This document shows, piece after piece, positions 1 to 8,428 of a DNA stretch of 64,000 nt; within the stretch, counting starts at the first letter, position 1; each line of letters begins with the position of its first letter. Origin of the DNA: Bacteroidota bacterium (GTDB lineage Bacteria; Bacteroidota; Bacteroidia; Cytophagales; Spirosomataceae); the NCBI GenBank assembly GCA_020161355.1, contig JAIUOF010000008.1:62001-126000 (forward strand). Direction: 5' to 3'. Position numbers and translations under genes: made by a program. The notes beneath the pieces were generated by a model. The model had not been told where the DNA came from. It was given only the letters and a program-made list of their open reading frames with translations, and did no database searches.

Positions 1-1
1 T

Positions 2-520
2 GGCTGTGAGTCCGAGAATGTTGAGTTGAACCAGATTCTTGGAGACTGGCAGCTAAAATCTACCTCGGTAGATATTGATATTCAAGCAGAAAACCCCGTA
101 AAGTTTGATTTAGATTTGTCAGAATACCAATACATTTTGAGCTTTAAAAATGATGGTACTTATACAGTGAAAATAGATAAAGGTGCAATTGACAAACTCA
201 AGCAGTTAAATGTTGAAATAGCAAATTACTCACTTACATCCTCGGGTACATATGCCATTAACGATGGTGTCTTTTCTGTTAATTCAAAAGATACCAATAA
301 TAAAACCCAGAAAACAAAATTTAAAATTGCATTTACAGGTAATGAATCTTTTCAGATAGAAATGGATAAGGCAATGTATCTGGAGCTGATAGAAGTCGAA
401 CTGGAATCTCAAAAGTCACTTTTGGCTTCATTTGGGGTTACAGTAGATCAAGTTATGGAACAAATGGCGACTGATATCAAAAAATTTCAATACAAGTCTG
501 TCTTCATAAAAATGAAATAA
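2..520 (+). CDS. Lipocalin-like lipoprotein (5' end outside window)
   Basis: The reading frame is open from the left edge of the window, so the start codon and most of the signal peptide are missing. The first codons in frame read Gly-Cys-Glu-Ser-Glu, which looks like the end of a lipobox with the lipidated Cys at base 5. The mature part begins with an 'ILGDWQLKST' stretch typical of lipocalin-like Bacteroidota lipoproteins, where a Gly-x-Trp opens a small beta-barrel. The rest is strand-rich, with a short amphipathic C-terminal helix. A TTG at base 26 could be called as a start but would remove the Cys. Outer-membrane or periplasmic location is inferred; ligand and role are unknown. Confidence 0.6.
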   Translation, partial: GCESENVELNQILGDWQLKSTSVDIDIQAENPVKFDLDLSEYQYILSFKNDGTYTVKIDKGAIDKLKQLNVEIANYSLTSSGTYAINDGVFSVNSKDTNNKTQKTKFKIAFTGNESFQIEMDKAMYLELIEVELESQKSLLASFGVTVDQVMEQMATDIKKFQYKSVFIKMK

Positions 521-533
521 GAAATTTTGGTAT

Positions 534-574
534 AAAAAAATGGGATGAATTTTCAAAAACTCATCCCATTTTTT
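534..574. terminator. Bidirectional intrinsic terminator
   Basis: An eight-base perfect stem (TGGGATGA / TCATCCCA, 541-548 and 561-568) is flanked by an A-run on the left and a T-run on the right. It lies between the convergent lipoprotein and AraC genes and can serve both strands. Confidence 0.85.
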
Positions 575-592
575 ATTCTAATTCTTTAATAA

Positions 593-1519
593 TTAATTCC
601 CTATCATCAACGATTCTCTTCTTCTCATTTTACCGGCAGGAATACCAAACATCATTTTAAACCTGCGGCAGAAATAGGCGGTGTCTTTGTATCCTACTTC
701 TCCACCTATTGCTCTGATACTTTTTTTCGAAGTACGAAGCAGATTTACGGCTTCTTCCATTCTTTGATACTCTATATAATCCTGAGGATTGATGCCTGTA
801 AGCATTTTAAAATATTGCCCCACATAATCTTCAGAAACGTTGGCAACATTAGCAAGTTGTTTATTTGATAAGTCTCCTGAAATGTTGTTTTTGATATATG
901 TAAAGATGTCTATCAATCTTGGATCTTTGAAGTAGGTGCTATTGGTTGCCAATTGCTCCACAAACATCCTGTTTCTAAGGATATATCTTATGACTTCTAT
1001 AACTGCCTCTTCAGTTTTATTGGCGATTACACGACCTCTACCGGCTTCATCGGTAAAATCTTCAATTAAAATATCTTTGATGAGTGATGCCAGCTTGGAG
1101 TCTTTGTAAATAAAGAAAGGAGGAATATCAAGCGAAGTGAAGAAGTTGACGGAGTCAAAAACTTTAGCTTCAAATGCGATTAGCCCAAAAGAGTTTTTTA
1201 CGATTCCAATCTCCGAAGGATCGGTCATGGCTTCAAAATAGTGTTCTCTTTTGGTCATAAATTCCTCATAGGTGATGGGTTTAGGCTCCCCTGCACCGTA
1301 GGTAATAGTAGCAGCTTTTCCTCCGGGAATGAATAGGATGTCACCGGGTTCTATTTTGCCTTCCACACCTTCTATCTGAACCTCACCGTTATACAATACC
1401 AAAAGCGTATTTTCTACATCGTAAAAGTTCTTGATTCTGATAGGTTGCAGAATATTAATATGGCGTGCTTTTCCAAACTTTACGCCGAGTGATTCAATGA
1501 TTTTATTATAGTCTTCCAT
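593..1519 (-). CDS. AraC-family transcriptional regulator
   Basis: The 308-residue protein has an N-terminal cupin-like sensing part ('GKIEPGDILFIPGG' near residues 54-67) and a C-terminal double helix-turn-helix of AraC type over roughly residues 205-302 ('LANVANVSEDYVGQYFKMLT' and 'GYKDTAYFCRRFK'). This is the usual order for AraC regulators that bind a small effector. It is transcribed alone from a good Bacteroidota promoter about 70 nt upstream of the ATG and ends at a shared terminator. Neither the effector nor the targets can be read from the sequence. The neighbouring acyl-CoA dehydrogenase is on the same strand but has its own promoter and terminator, so a link is not implied. Confidence 0.88.
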   Translation of the reverse strand: MEDYNKIIESLGVKFGKARHINILQPIRIKNFYDVENTLLVLYNGEVQIEGVEGKIEPGDILFIPGGKAATITYGAGEPKPITYEEFMTKREHYFEAMTDPSEIGIVKNSFGLIAFEAKVFDSVNFFTSLDIPPFFIYKDSKLASLIKDILIEDFTDEAGRGRVIANKTEEAVIEVIRYILRNRMFVEQLATNSTYFKDPRLIDIFTYIKNNISGDLSNKQLANVANVSEDYVGQYFKMLTGINPQDYIEYQRMEEAVNLLRTSKKSIRAIGGEVGYKDTAYFCRRFKMMFGIPAGKMRRRESLMIGN

Positions 1520-1596
1520 TTCAAGGATTTTTATTGGTTTTGGCTTTAATAATCAACAATAAAGCCTATTCCCTAATTTTCAAAACATAGTTTGTA

Positions 1597-1627
1597 CAAA
1601 ACTAATAATTATTATCTAAGTATCAAA
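1597..1627 (-). promoter_or_regulatory. Bacteroidota promoter of the AraC gene
   Basis: Read on the minus strand: TTTG (1627-1624), 19 nt, TAGTTTTG (1604-1597). This matches the TTTG/TAnnTTTG consensus exactly and lies about 80 nt before the ATG. Confidence 0.75.
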
Positions 1628-1754
1628 CACTAGTCTAACTAAAAACTGTTCAATAAATTATATATTTCTTAGATTTTTTCTCTTTTTTTCTAAAAATTGT
1701 TCAAATTTCAACATTTAAAATTTGTGAAAAAAATCTTGTGTAAAACATAGAAAC

Positions 1755-1777
1755 AAAAAAAGAGCCAATCAGGCTCT
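1755..1777 (-). terminator. Intrinsic terminator of the acyl-CoA dehydrogenase gene
   Basis: Stem AGAGCC / GGCTCT (1761-1766, 1772-1777) with a five-base loop. On the minus strand it is followed by a run of Ts. It lies about 30 bp after the stop codon at 1805. Confidence 0.8.
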
Positions 1778-1804
1778 CTTTTAAAAATTACTGCTTTTTT
1801 TAGA

Positions 1805-2962
1805 TTATTTCAGTATTTCCCTTGCGATGACAAGCTTTTGAATCTCGGAAGTTCCTTCATAAATCTGAGTGATTTTTGCATCACGCATCATTCGTTCTAC
1901 ATGAAACTCCCTGACGTACCCGTAGCCACCGTGTATTTGTACTGCCTCGGTGGTAACCCACATTGCAACTTCAGAAGCATAAAGTTTTGCCATAGCGGCT
2001 GATTCTACATAGTCAAGCCCCTGGTCTTTGTCACAAGCTGCTTTATAAACCAGCAATCTGGCGGCCTGGATTTTAGTGTGCATTTCAGCTAGTTTAAACT
2101 GAATGGCCTGATGGTCAGAGATTGGCCTTCCAAATGTTTTCCTTTCTTTGGAATATTTTACGGCTAGTTCATAAGCTCCGGCAGCAATTCCGAGAGCCTG
2201 TGCCGCGATACCTATTCTACCTCCATTCAATGTTTTCATGGCAAACTTAAATCCAAAACCGTCTTCCCCAATTCGTTGATTTTTGGCAACTTTTGCATCA
2301 TTAAACATCAAAGAATGCGTGTCTGAGGCTCTGATACCCATTTTATCTTCTTTTTTGCCGATCTCAAAGCCTTCAGTTCCTTTTTCTACAATCAGACAAT
2401 TGATCCCCTTATGTTTTAATTCGGGATGTGTTTGAGCGATAACCAAACAAATATCTGAGCTATTTCCATTAGTAATCCAGTTTTTGGTACCATTTAAAAG
2501 ATAATAATCTCCCTTGTCTTCGGCTAATGTATGTTGAGAAGTAGCATCAGAACCGGCCTCTGGCTCAGAAAGACAAAAAGCCCCAAGTTTTTGGCCACTT
2601 GCCAAAGGGATAAGATATTTTTGTTTCTGCTCCTCAGTGCCATATCTTAACAGGCCATAGCACACCAGCGAGTTGTTAACGGACATAATAACACCCGCAG
2701 AAGCGTCAACTTTACTGATTTCTTCCATGGCAAGTACATAGCTGAGTGTGTCCATGCCACTTCCTCCATATTCTGTAGGTACCATCATGCCCATGAAACC
2801 CATTTCGGCCATTTTTTTGACCAAATCTTTCGAAAATTTTGAAGCAATGTCACGATCTATCACACCTGGAAGTAATTCGTTTTGAGCAAAATCTCTGGCA
2901 GCTTCTTTTACTGCCAAGTGCTCCTCAGTAAGCTGAATTGAAGGTAATATCTGATTTTCCAT
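1805..2962 (-). CDS. Acyl-CoA dehydrogenase (short-chain / butyryl type)
   Basis: A full-length 385-residue flavoprotein of the acyl-CoA dehydrogenase family, which introduces a trans-2,3 double bond into acyl-CoA and passes electrons to ETF. Visible signatures are the FAD/substrate motif 'FCLSEPEAGSDA' (near residue 130), 'IHGGYGYVREFHVERMMRDA', and the C-terminal 'IYEGTSEIQ' with the catalytic Glu in the position used by short-chain enzymes. The length is normal. The gene is monocistronic, with promoter and terminator on either side. No ETF, enoyl-CoA hydratase or thiolase gene is adjacent, so the exact substrate (butyryl versus branched-chain acyl-CoA) is not decided by context. Confidence 0.93.
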   Translation of the reverse strand: MENQILPSIQLTEEHLAVKEAARDFAQNELLPGVIDRDIASKFSKDLVKKMAEMGFMGMMVPTEYGGSGMDTLSYVLAMEEISKVDASAGVIMSVNNSLVCYGLLRYGTEEQKQKYLIPLASGQKLGAFCLSEPEAGSDATSQHTLAEDKGDYYLLNGTKNWITNGNSSDICLVIAQTHPELKHKGINCLIVEKGTEGFEIGKKEDKMGIRASDTHSLMFNDAKVAKNQRIGEDGFGFKFAMKTLNGGRIGIAAQALGIAAGAYELAVKYSKERKTFGRPISDHQAIQFKLAEMHTKIQAARLLVYKAACDKDQGLDYVESAAMAKLYASEVAMWVTTEAVQIHGGYGYVREFHVERMMRDAKITQIYEGTSEIQKLVIAREILK

Positions 2963-2982
2963 TGATGATTGAAGTTTTTTCC

Positions 2983-3013
2983 AAAGTTATAGAAAATCAA
3001 AAAGGTATGCAAG
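2983..3013 (-). promoter_or_regulatory. Promoter of the acyl-CoA dehydrogenase gene
   Basis: Minus-strand TAACTTTG (2990-2983) preceded by CTTG (3013-3010) at 19 nt. The -33 element falls in the loop of the terminator hairpin of the upstream gene. Confidence 0.6.
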
Positions 3014-3023
3014 CATACCTTTT
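3000..3023 (-). terminator. Hairpin after the 164-aa conserved gene
   Basis: Ten-base perfect arms AAAAGGTATG / CATACCTTTT around a CAAG loop. On the minus strand the right arm ends in Ts. It is about 50 bp downstream of the stop at 3073. Confidence 0.6.
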
Positions 3024-3072
3024 TTCAATAATTTCAAAATTTAGAATGTAAACAATTATCCAAACAAAAAAC

Positions 3073-3567
3073 TCAGATAGACACAGATACAAAGTATCTG
3101 GAAAAAGGAGAGTCCGAAGCTTTCACTTTCCAATCTTTCTTTAGTCTGAAAATTGTATCTATCTGATGGTTAAGAACATATGTGTTAGCAGATATGGTCT
3201 TTAAATCAATAAATTTTTTGATTTGAAATACTGGTAAATAATTGATTTCCTCTCCTGAAAAATAAGGAACCGAACGGTCGAAAAAGTCAATTCCGGTTTC
3301 TGATAAAATTTGTTTCAGCCATCGGGTTGAAGTATCAATTGAGCAACCTGAAACTTCGTCAAAACCGTTAGCAGCAGCAATGACCAATATGCGGTTATGA
3401 AAGAATTTAAAAGAACCGGTTACGGGTTTACCATGTGACTCCCAGCTTTCAACGGCATTTTTTAGAAAAACACTTAAGGATTCTAATTCAGGCTCCGATA
3501 GTTCCCGTTGTGCCTGATATATCCAAATTCTGGAGGTTTCATGTAATTGCTCAAATTCTAAAAACAT
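3073..3567 (-). CDS. Conserved Bacteroidota protein (often labelled 'ABC transporter ATPase')
   Basis: A 164-residue soluble protein with no signal peptide or membrane segment. It resembles a short conserved Bacteroidota family that databases often carry under the name 'ABC transporter ATPase'. There is no Walker A or B motif or ABC signature here, so that label is not supported. Conserved-looking parts are 'SRIWIYQAQRELSEPE' near the N-terminus, 'ESWESHGKPVTGSF', and 'GCSIDTSTRWLKQI' in the middle. The gene stands alone between the acyl-CoA dehydrogenase and a divergent exonuclease gene. Function unknown. Confidence 0.75.
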   Translation of the reverse strand: MFLEFEQLHETSRIWIYQAQRELSEPELESLSVFLKNAVESWESHGKPVTGSFKFFHNRILVIAAANGFDEVSGCSIDTSTRWLKQILSETGIDFFDRSVPYFSGEEINYLPVFQIKKFIDLKTISANTYVLNHQIDTIFRLKKDWKVKASDSPFSRYFVSVSI

Positions 3568-3734
3568 ATTCTTCTTGATTTTTGACTAAAATGCACATAT
3601 AGTGAATAATAACCGTTTTCGTTTTTCTTAAGAGTATTCAGGTTTTAAACATAGTTGATATAAAAATGATTCTAAAACTTGTCTTAAAAAATGCAGGAAG
3701 TAAAGGTTATTTTCTATTTCCCGAAATGATTTTC

Positions 3735-3742
3735 TACTTTTG
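3735..3742 (+). promoter_or_regulatory. Candidate -7 element (TACTTTTG)
   Basis: Exact TAnnTTTG match 29 bp before the exonuclease start codon. A clear -33 TTTG at the right distance is not seen. Confidence 0.5.
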
Positions 3743-3771
3743 CGACATAATTTACAAAAACCGGAATTTAG

Positions 3772-4584
3772 ATGGAAAAACATACCCTGAAACTCAAAAA
3801 ACCTTTGGCTTTTATTGATTTGGAAACCACAGGAATTAATATTTCCAAAGACCGGATTGTTGAGATTTCGATTGCCAAGGCTAATATTGATGGAACAGTG
3901 GAAGTAAAAACCAAGCGAATCAATCCTACTATTCCGATTCCGTTGGAGTCAAGTTTGATTCACGGAATTTATGACGAAGACGTTAAAGATGAGCCCACTT
4001 TTAAACAATTAGCCAAATCACTTTCGCAATTTTTAGATGGTTGTGATCTTGCCGGCTTTAATTCCAACAGATTTGATATTCCGATGTTGGTTGAGGAGTT
4101 TTTGAGAATAGATACGGGTATTTTTGAAATAAAAAATCGAAAATTTGTGGATGCTCAGAGGATTTTCCATTTGATGGAACCTCGTACATTAGGTGCTGCT
4201 TATAAATTTTATTGTAAAAAATCTCTTGAAAATGCCCATAGTGCCGAAGCCGATACTTTAGCAACGCTTGAAGTTGTATGTGCTCAGGTAGAAATGTATC
4301 AGGGGGTAAAATTAAAAAATGAAAAAGGTGAAGAATACGAGCCGGTACAAAATGACGTGGCGGTATTGCACCAGCTTACTTCCAACAATCTTGTTGATTT
4401 CGCTCAGAGAATGATTTTAAACTCAAAAGGCGAAGTGGTTTTTAATTTTGGGAAAAATACAGGCAAAAAAGTGACCGAGGTGCTTACCAAAGAACCGCAA
4501 TATTATGATTGGATTATCAACAATGATTTTCCCTTAGATACAAAAAGGAAGCTTACTGAAATTAAACTTGGCATGAAAAAATAA
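3772..4584 (+). CDS. DEDDh 3'-5' exonuclease with ExoX-like C-terminal domain
   Basis: The N-terminal half carries the three exonuclease motifs of the DnaQ family. ExoI is 'FIDLETTG' with Asp16 and Glu18, ExoII is 'AGFNSNRFDIPML', and ExoIII is 'AHSAEADTLATLEV' with His and Asp, which makes it DEDDh. Residues about 220-265 ('FNFGKNTGKKVTEVLTKEPQYYDWI') form the small C-terminal domain seen in ExoX-like exonucleases. The protein probably trims 3' ends during repair, or proofreads in trans. It is not the polymerase III epsilon subunit with certainty. The gene is preceded by its own -7 element and precedes nuoK in the same direction by 67 bp, with a separate promoter between. Confidence 0.85.
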   Translation: MEKHTLKLKKPLAFIDLETTGINISKDRIVEISIAKANIDGTVEVKTKRINPTIPIPLESSLIHGIYDEDVKDEPTFKQLAKSLSQFLDGCDLAGFNSNRFDIPMLVEEFLRIDTGIFEIKNRKFVDAQRIFHLMEPRTLGAAYKFYCKKSLENAHSAEADTLATLEVVCAQVEMYQGVKLKNEKGEEYEPVQNDVAVLHQLTSNNLVDFAQRMILNSKGEVVFNFGKNTGKKVTEVLTKEPQYYDWIINNDFPLDTKRKLTEIKLGMKK

Positions 4585-4614
4585 CATTTTAGACCAATTA
4601 CTGGTTCTAAGTAT

Positions 4615-4622
4615 TAATTTTG
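4615..4622 (+). promoter_or_regulatory. Candidate promoter of nuoKLMN (TAATTTTG)
   Basis: Exact TAnnTTTG -7 element 30 bp before nuoK. The -33 region is weak. It would let nuoKLMN be transcribed apart from the exonuclease gene. Confidence 0.5.
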
Positions 4623-4651
4623 CAACAATTTTTATTAAACGCCCTTTTAAA

Positions 4652-4996
4652 ATGATTGAGAATAGTATCGAAAAGATACCTGATGTGTTTTTGCAGGTTC
4701 CGATGGTGAACTTTATTCTTCTGGCTACCATATTATTTTTAATTGGTGTTTTTGGTGTAATTATCAGACGAAATGCGATTATCATCTTTATGTCTATAGA
4801 GTTGATGCTCAATGCGGTAAACTTGCTTTTGGTTACATTTTCTTCTTATAATTCCGACATTAATGGTCAGATTTTCGTCTTTTTTATAATGGCTGTTGCA
4901 GCCGCGGAAGTGGCCGTAGGTCTTGCGATTATTGTGATGATTTTTAGAAATATTAAAACCATCGACACCAGTCTTTTAAATAAGTTACGAGATTAA
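4652..4996 (+). CDS. nuoK: NADH-quinone oxidoreductase subunit K
   Basis: A 114-residue protein with three membrane helices, a little longer than the usual 100 residues because of an N-terminal extension. The two buried acidic residues of NuoK are visible in 'FMSIELMLNAVNL' (helix 2) and 'AVAAAEVAVGLAI' (helix 3). NuoK is one of the antiporter-like subunits that move protons in respiratory complex I. It is the first gene of a four-gene nuoKLMN run, with spacings of 15, 12 and 30 bp. The gene upstream is an unrelated exonuclease, so nuoA-J must be elsewhere. Confidence 0.95.
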   Translation: MIENSIEKIPDVFLQVPMVNFILLATILFLIGVFGVIIRRNAIIIFMSIELMLNAVNLLLVTFSSYNSDINGQIFVFFIMAVAAAEVAVGLAIIVMIFRNIKTIDTSLLNKLRD

Positions 4997-5011
4997 ATTC
5001 AAATATTATTT

Positions 5012-6946
5012 ATGGCAGTTTTTGCTTTAATTCCTTTAATCCCATTAATAGGATTTTTAATAAATGGTTTAGGATTTAAAAATATTCCCAAATCAGCGAT
5101 TCCAATTGTAGCCGTAGGAGCTCCATTGTTATCTTTTGTGCTGGTAATTTACACTTTTCTAAATTTTGATTCTTCTCAACCTCAAGTTGTACAATTTTTT
5201 GAATGGATTACTGTAAGTGATTTTAAGGTAGATTTTTCATTTCAGATCGATCAGCTTAGTTTGGTCATGCTGCTTTTTATAACGGGAGTGGGGACCTTAA
5301 TTCACATATATTCAATTGGATACATGGTTCACGACGAAGGTTATGGCAAATTCATGTCATATCTGAATTTGTTCCTCTTTTCAATGATTATTTTGGTGAT
5401 TGGAGGCAATTACCTTTTGATGTTTATCGGTTGGGAAGGGGTAGGCTTGTGTTCGTATCTTTTGATAGGTTTTTGGAATCAAAATGAAAACTATTCCAAT
5501 GCTGCTCGTAAGGCATTTATAATGAACAGGATAGGTGATTTGGGTTTTTTAGTTGGAATATTTTTAATTATTCAAAATTTCGGAACGCTGGAATTTACAC
5601 AAGTTTTCAGTCAGGCGGGGAAATTCCAGTCCGGAGATACAGTCATATTAGCGATAACACTTTCACTATTTATTGGTGCCATGGGGAAATCAGCACAGAT
5701 TCCTCTGTTTACCTGGCTTCCTGACGCGATGGCTGGCCCAACACCGGTTTCTGCCCTTATACATGCTGCTACAATGGTGACTTCCGGCATTTATATGGTC
5801 GTAAGGTCAAATGTATTATATTCTTTATCTCCCTTTACGCTTGAATTCATTGGTTGGATAGGTCTTGCAACAGCACTTTTGGGAGCAACCATTGGTTTGT
5901 TTCAAAATGATATCAAAAAAGTTTTGGCTTATTCTACAGTGAGCCAGTTGGGTTATATGTTTATCGCCATTGGCGTAATGGCTTACAGTTCGGGTTTGTT
6001 TCATGTTATCACCCATGCATTTTTTAAAGCATTGCTTTTTCTTGGAGCGGGTAGTGTGATACATGCGATGGGTGGTGAGCAAGATATCAGAAAAATGGGC
6101 GGTTTGTGGTCTAAAATTAAAATTACGGCCATTACATTCCTTATTGGTACCATTGCCATCAGCGGATTTCCTCCCTTTGCCGGATTCTTTTCAAAAGATG
6201 AAATTCTGGCACATGTTTTTGAACACAATAAAATTATGTGGGCATTGGCCGTTTTGGGGTCACTTATGACTTCTTTTTATATGTTCAGACTTTTCTTTGT
6301 AACCTTTAAGGGTCAATTTAGGGGCACTTCTGAGCAAGAACACCATTTGCATGAGTCACCCGGCTCAATGACTCTCCCCTTGATTGTACTTGCTGTATTA
6401 TCAGCGATTGGGGGATTTATTGGAATGCCTGAAGTTTTTCATTTCCCACATTTACTTAATTCCTACCTGGCACCAATCTTTGAGGGCAGCAAGGCCTTAG
6501 TTCCCAATTTTGGAGAAGTTGCTATTTCTCATTCTACAGAATGGATTTTGATGGTTGTATCTGTTGGGGTAGCTATTGTCGGGCTGTTTTCTGCATATTT
6601 TATTTTTGGAAAAAATGGATCAGTGCCGGAATCTGACATGGAGATATCAGGTATCAAGAAGGTGGTTTACCATAAATATTACATAGACGAGCTTTACAAT
6701 TCTGTTTTCGTGAAGCCAATCGAGAAAATCTCCACGTTTTTGGGTTCAGTATTTGACAGTAAAATCATAGACGGAATTGTAAACTCCATAGGAAACATCG
6801 TAGTTTTAATAAGTGAAAAAATCAGAGTTATTCAGGTGGGTACAACCAGAATCTATGTTTTGTTTATGACATTGGGGATAATTTTAATCCTGAGCCTGGG
6901 GCTTATTCCTCAGATTTTAGATTCCATGAAAGTTGTATTTAAATAA
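5012..6946 (+). CDS. nuoL: NADH-quinone oxidoreductase subunit L
   Basis: 644 residues with the many membrane helices of the largest antiporter-like subunit of complex I. Recognisable stretches are 'IGWEGVGLCSYLLIGFW' (with the conserved Glu), 'LPDAMAGPTPVSALIHAATMV', 'YSTVSQLGYMFIAIG' and 'THAFFKALLFLGAGSVIHAM'. The long C-terminal part contains the lateral amphipathic helix and the final anchor. It forms the distal proton channel of the membrane arm. The length is normal and no frameshift is seen. Confidence 0.97.
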   Translation: MAVFALIPLIPLIGFLINGLGFKNIPKSAIPIVAVGAPLLSFVLVIYTFLNFDSSQPQVVQFFEWITVSDFKVDFSFQIDQLSLVMLLFITGVGTLIHIYSIGYMVHDEGYGKFMSYLNLFLFSMIILVIGGNYLLMFIGWEGVGLCSYLLIGFWNQNENYSNAARKAFIMNRIGDLGFLVGIFLIIQNFGTLEFTQVFSQAGKFQSGDTVILAITLSLFIGAMGKSAQIPLFTWLPDAMAGPTPVSALIHAATMVTSGIYMVVRSNVLYSLSPFTLEFIGWIGLATALLGATIGLFQNDIKKVLAYSTVSQLGYMFIAIGVMAYSSGLFHVITHAFFKALLFLGAGSVIHAMGGEQDIRKMGGLWSKIKITAITFLIGTIAISGFPPFAGFFSKDEILAHVFEHNKIMWALAVLGSLMTSFYMFRLFFVTFKGQFRGTSEQEHHLHESPGSMTLPLIVLAVLSAIGGFIGMPEVFHFPHLLNSYLAPIFEGSKALVPNFGEVAISHSTEWILMVVSVGVAIVGLFSAYFIFGKNGSVPESDMEISGIKKVVYHKYYIDELYNSVFVKPIEKISTFLGSVFDSKIIDGIVNSIGNIVVLISEKIRVIQVGTTRIYVLFMTLGIILILSLGLIPQILDSMKVVFK

Positions 6947-6958
6947 ACTAAAATCTTT

Positions 6959-8398
6959 ATGTTGACACTTTTATTGTTTTTGATACCATTGATTGGAGGT
7001 TTATTGATATTAAACCTAAAGTCTCAGAAATCGGCAGGGATGTTTTCTGTTTTGGTATCAGTTTTACAAATTTTGCTGTTTGCTTATATTCTGATCAATT
7101 TTGATAATCCTGACTTTCAATCAAATTTAAACTTTGACCACAAATGGTTGGCCGACTTTGACATTAGATTTCATTTAGGTTTTGATGGTCTTTCTTTATT
7201 AATGGTTGGCCTCACGGTTTTTATTTCTGCAATTGTATTGTATTTTACATCTACCATGAATTATGGAAAACTTTCAATGTTTTCTGCCTTGATTCTATTT
7301 ACTGAGAGTGCTTTGCTGGGACTATTTCTTGCCAAAGATATTTTTGTTTTTTATTTCTTTTTTGAACTGGCACTGATTCCGGTATATTTTATGGCCAATA
7401 TTTGGGGGGGTAAAAATGCTTCCGCAAATACTTTTAAGATGTTTATATATACTGTTTTTGGGAGTCTTTTTATGCTGATTGGTTTTGTGTTTTTGTATAT
7501 GAGGGGTCAATCAGCAGATATTAATACACTCAAAGAAACAGTGGCATTGCTTCCTGATGGTCTGAAAACTTTTTTGTTTTGGGGTTTTCTTTTGGCTTTT
7601 GCTATCAAAATGCCGATTTTTCCGGTGCATACATGGCAACCCGCCGTTTATACCGAAAGCCCTACCCCTGTGAGTATGCTGCTGTCAGGATTACTTTCCA
7701 AAATGGGTGTTTATGGGTTAATCAGAATTTTGATACCATTTGGTTATACCGGAGTTAAGGAATTTGGGATAATTGTAATAGTATTGGGAATTATCGGACT
7801 TATTTATGGGTCAATAATCGCAATAAACCAAAAAGAAATTAAAAAAATCATAGCATATTCCTCTTTTGCACACATGGGTTTGATGGCGGCAGGAGTCTTG
7901 ACAATGTCAACCGCAGGCATTCAGGGAGCTATTTTCCAAATGATTGCACACGGAATTAACGTGGTAGGTCTTTTTTATATCAGTAAAATTATATATGAAA
8001 AAACGCAAAGCCGTGAATTAAGTGGTATGGGTGGTTTGGCAAAAAATGCCCCAAAGCTTGCTGTTATATTTATGATTATTCTGTTGGGGAGTATTGCCTT
8101 ACCACTGACCAATGGTTTCATTGGGGAGTTTTTGCTTTTAAAATCAGTTTTTGACTATTTGCCTTTTCTGGGGATAGTGGCTGGGTTAAGCATAATTTTT
8201 GGTGCTGTTTATATGCTGAGGGTTTACCAAAAATCTATGTTTGAATATCCCGGTTTTGACGAACTAAAAGACATTGAAAACAAACATTTATGGGTTCTGG
8301 TGACTTTAGCATTAATGATTTTGATTATGGGAATTATGCCAAATACCATCTTGGAAATTAGTCAATCATTCACTGAAAATCTAATTCAATTAAAATAA
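6959..8398 (+). CDS. nuoM: NADH-quinone oxidoreductase subunit M
   Basis: 479 residues with about 14 membrane helices. The Glu of the antiporter core is in 'VFYFFFELALIPVYFM', and 'MPIFPVHTWQPAVYTESPTPVSMLLSG' and 'AYSSFAHMGLMAAGV' are family signatures. It is the middle antiporter-like proton channel of complex I. The ATG lies 12 bp after the nuoL stop, so the two are co-transcribed. Confidence 0.97.
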   Translation: MLTLLLFLIPLIGGLLILNLKSQKSAGMFSVLVSVLQILLFAYILINFDNPDFQSNLNFDHKWLADFDIRFHLGFDGLSLLMVGLTVFISAIVLYFTSTMNYGKLSMFSALILFTESALLGLFLAKDIFVFYFFFELALIPVYFMANIWGGKNASANTFKMFIYTVFGSLFMLIGFVFLYMRGQSADINTLKETVALLPDGLKTFLFWGFLLAFAIKMPIFPVHTWQPAVYTESPTPVSMLLSGLLSKMGVYGLIRILIPFGYTGVKEFGIIVIVLGIIGLIYGSIIAINQKEIKKIIAYSSFAHMGLMAAGVLTMSTAGIQGAIFQMIAHGINVVGLFYISKIIYEKTQSRELSGMGGLAKNAPKLAVIFMIILLGSIALPLTNGFIGEFLLLKSVFDYLPFLGIVAGLSIIFGAVYMLRVYQKSMFEYPGFDELKDIENKHLWVLVTLALMILIMGIMPNTILEISQSFTENLIQLK

Positions 8399-8428
8399 TT
8401 TCCGGTTTTTGTAAAGAAAAATATTAGT

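Noticed and set aside
3073..3567. ABC transporter ATPase
   Set aside because: The common database label is not supported: no Walker A, Walker B or signature motif in the 164 residues.
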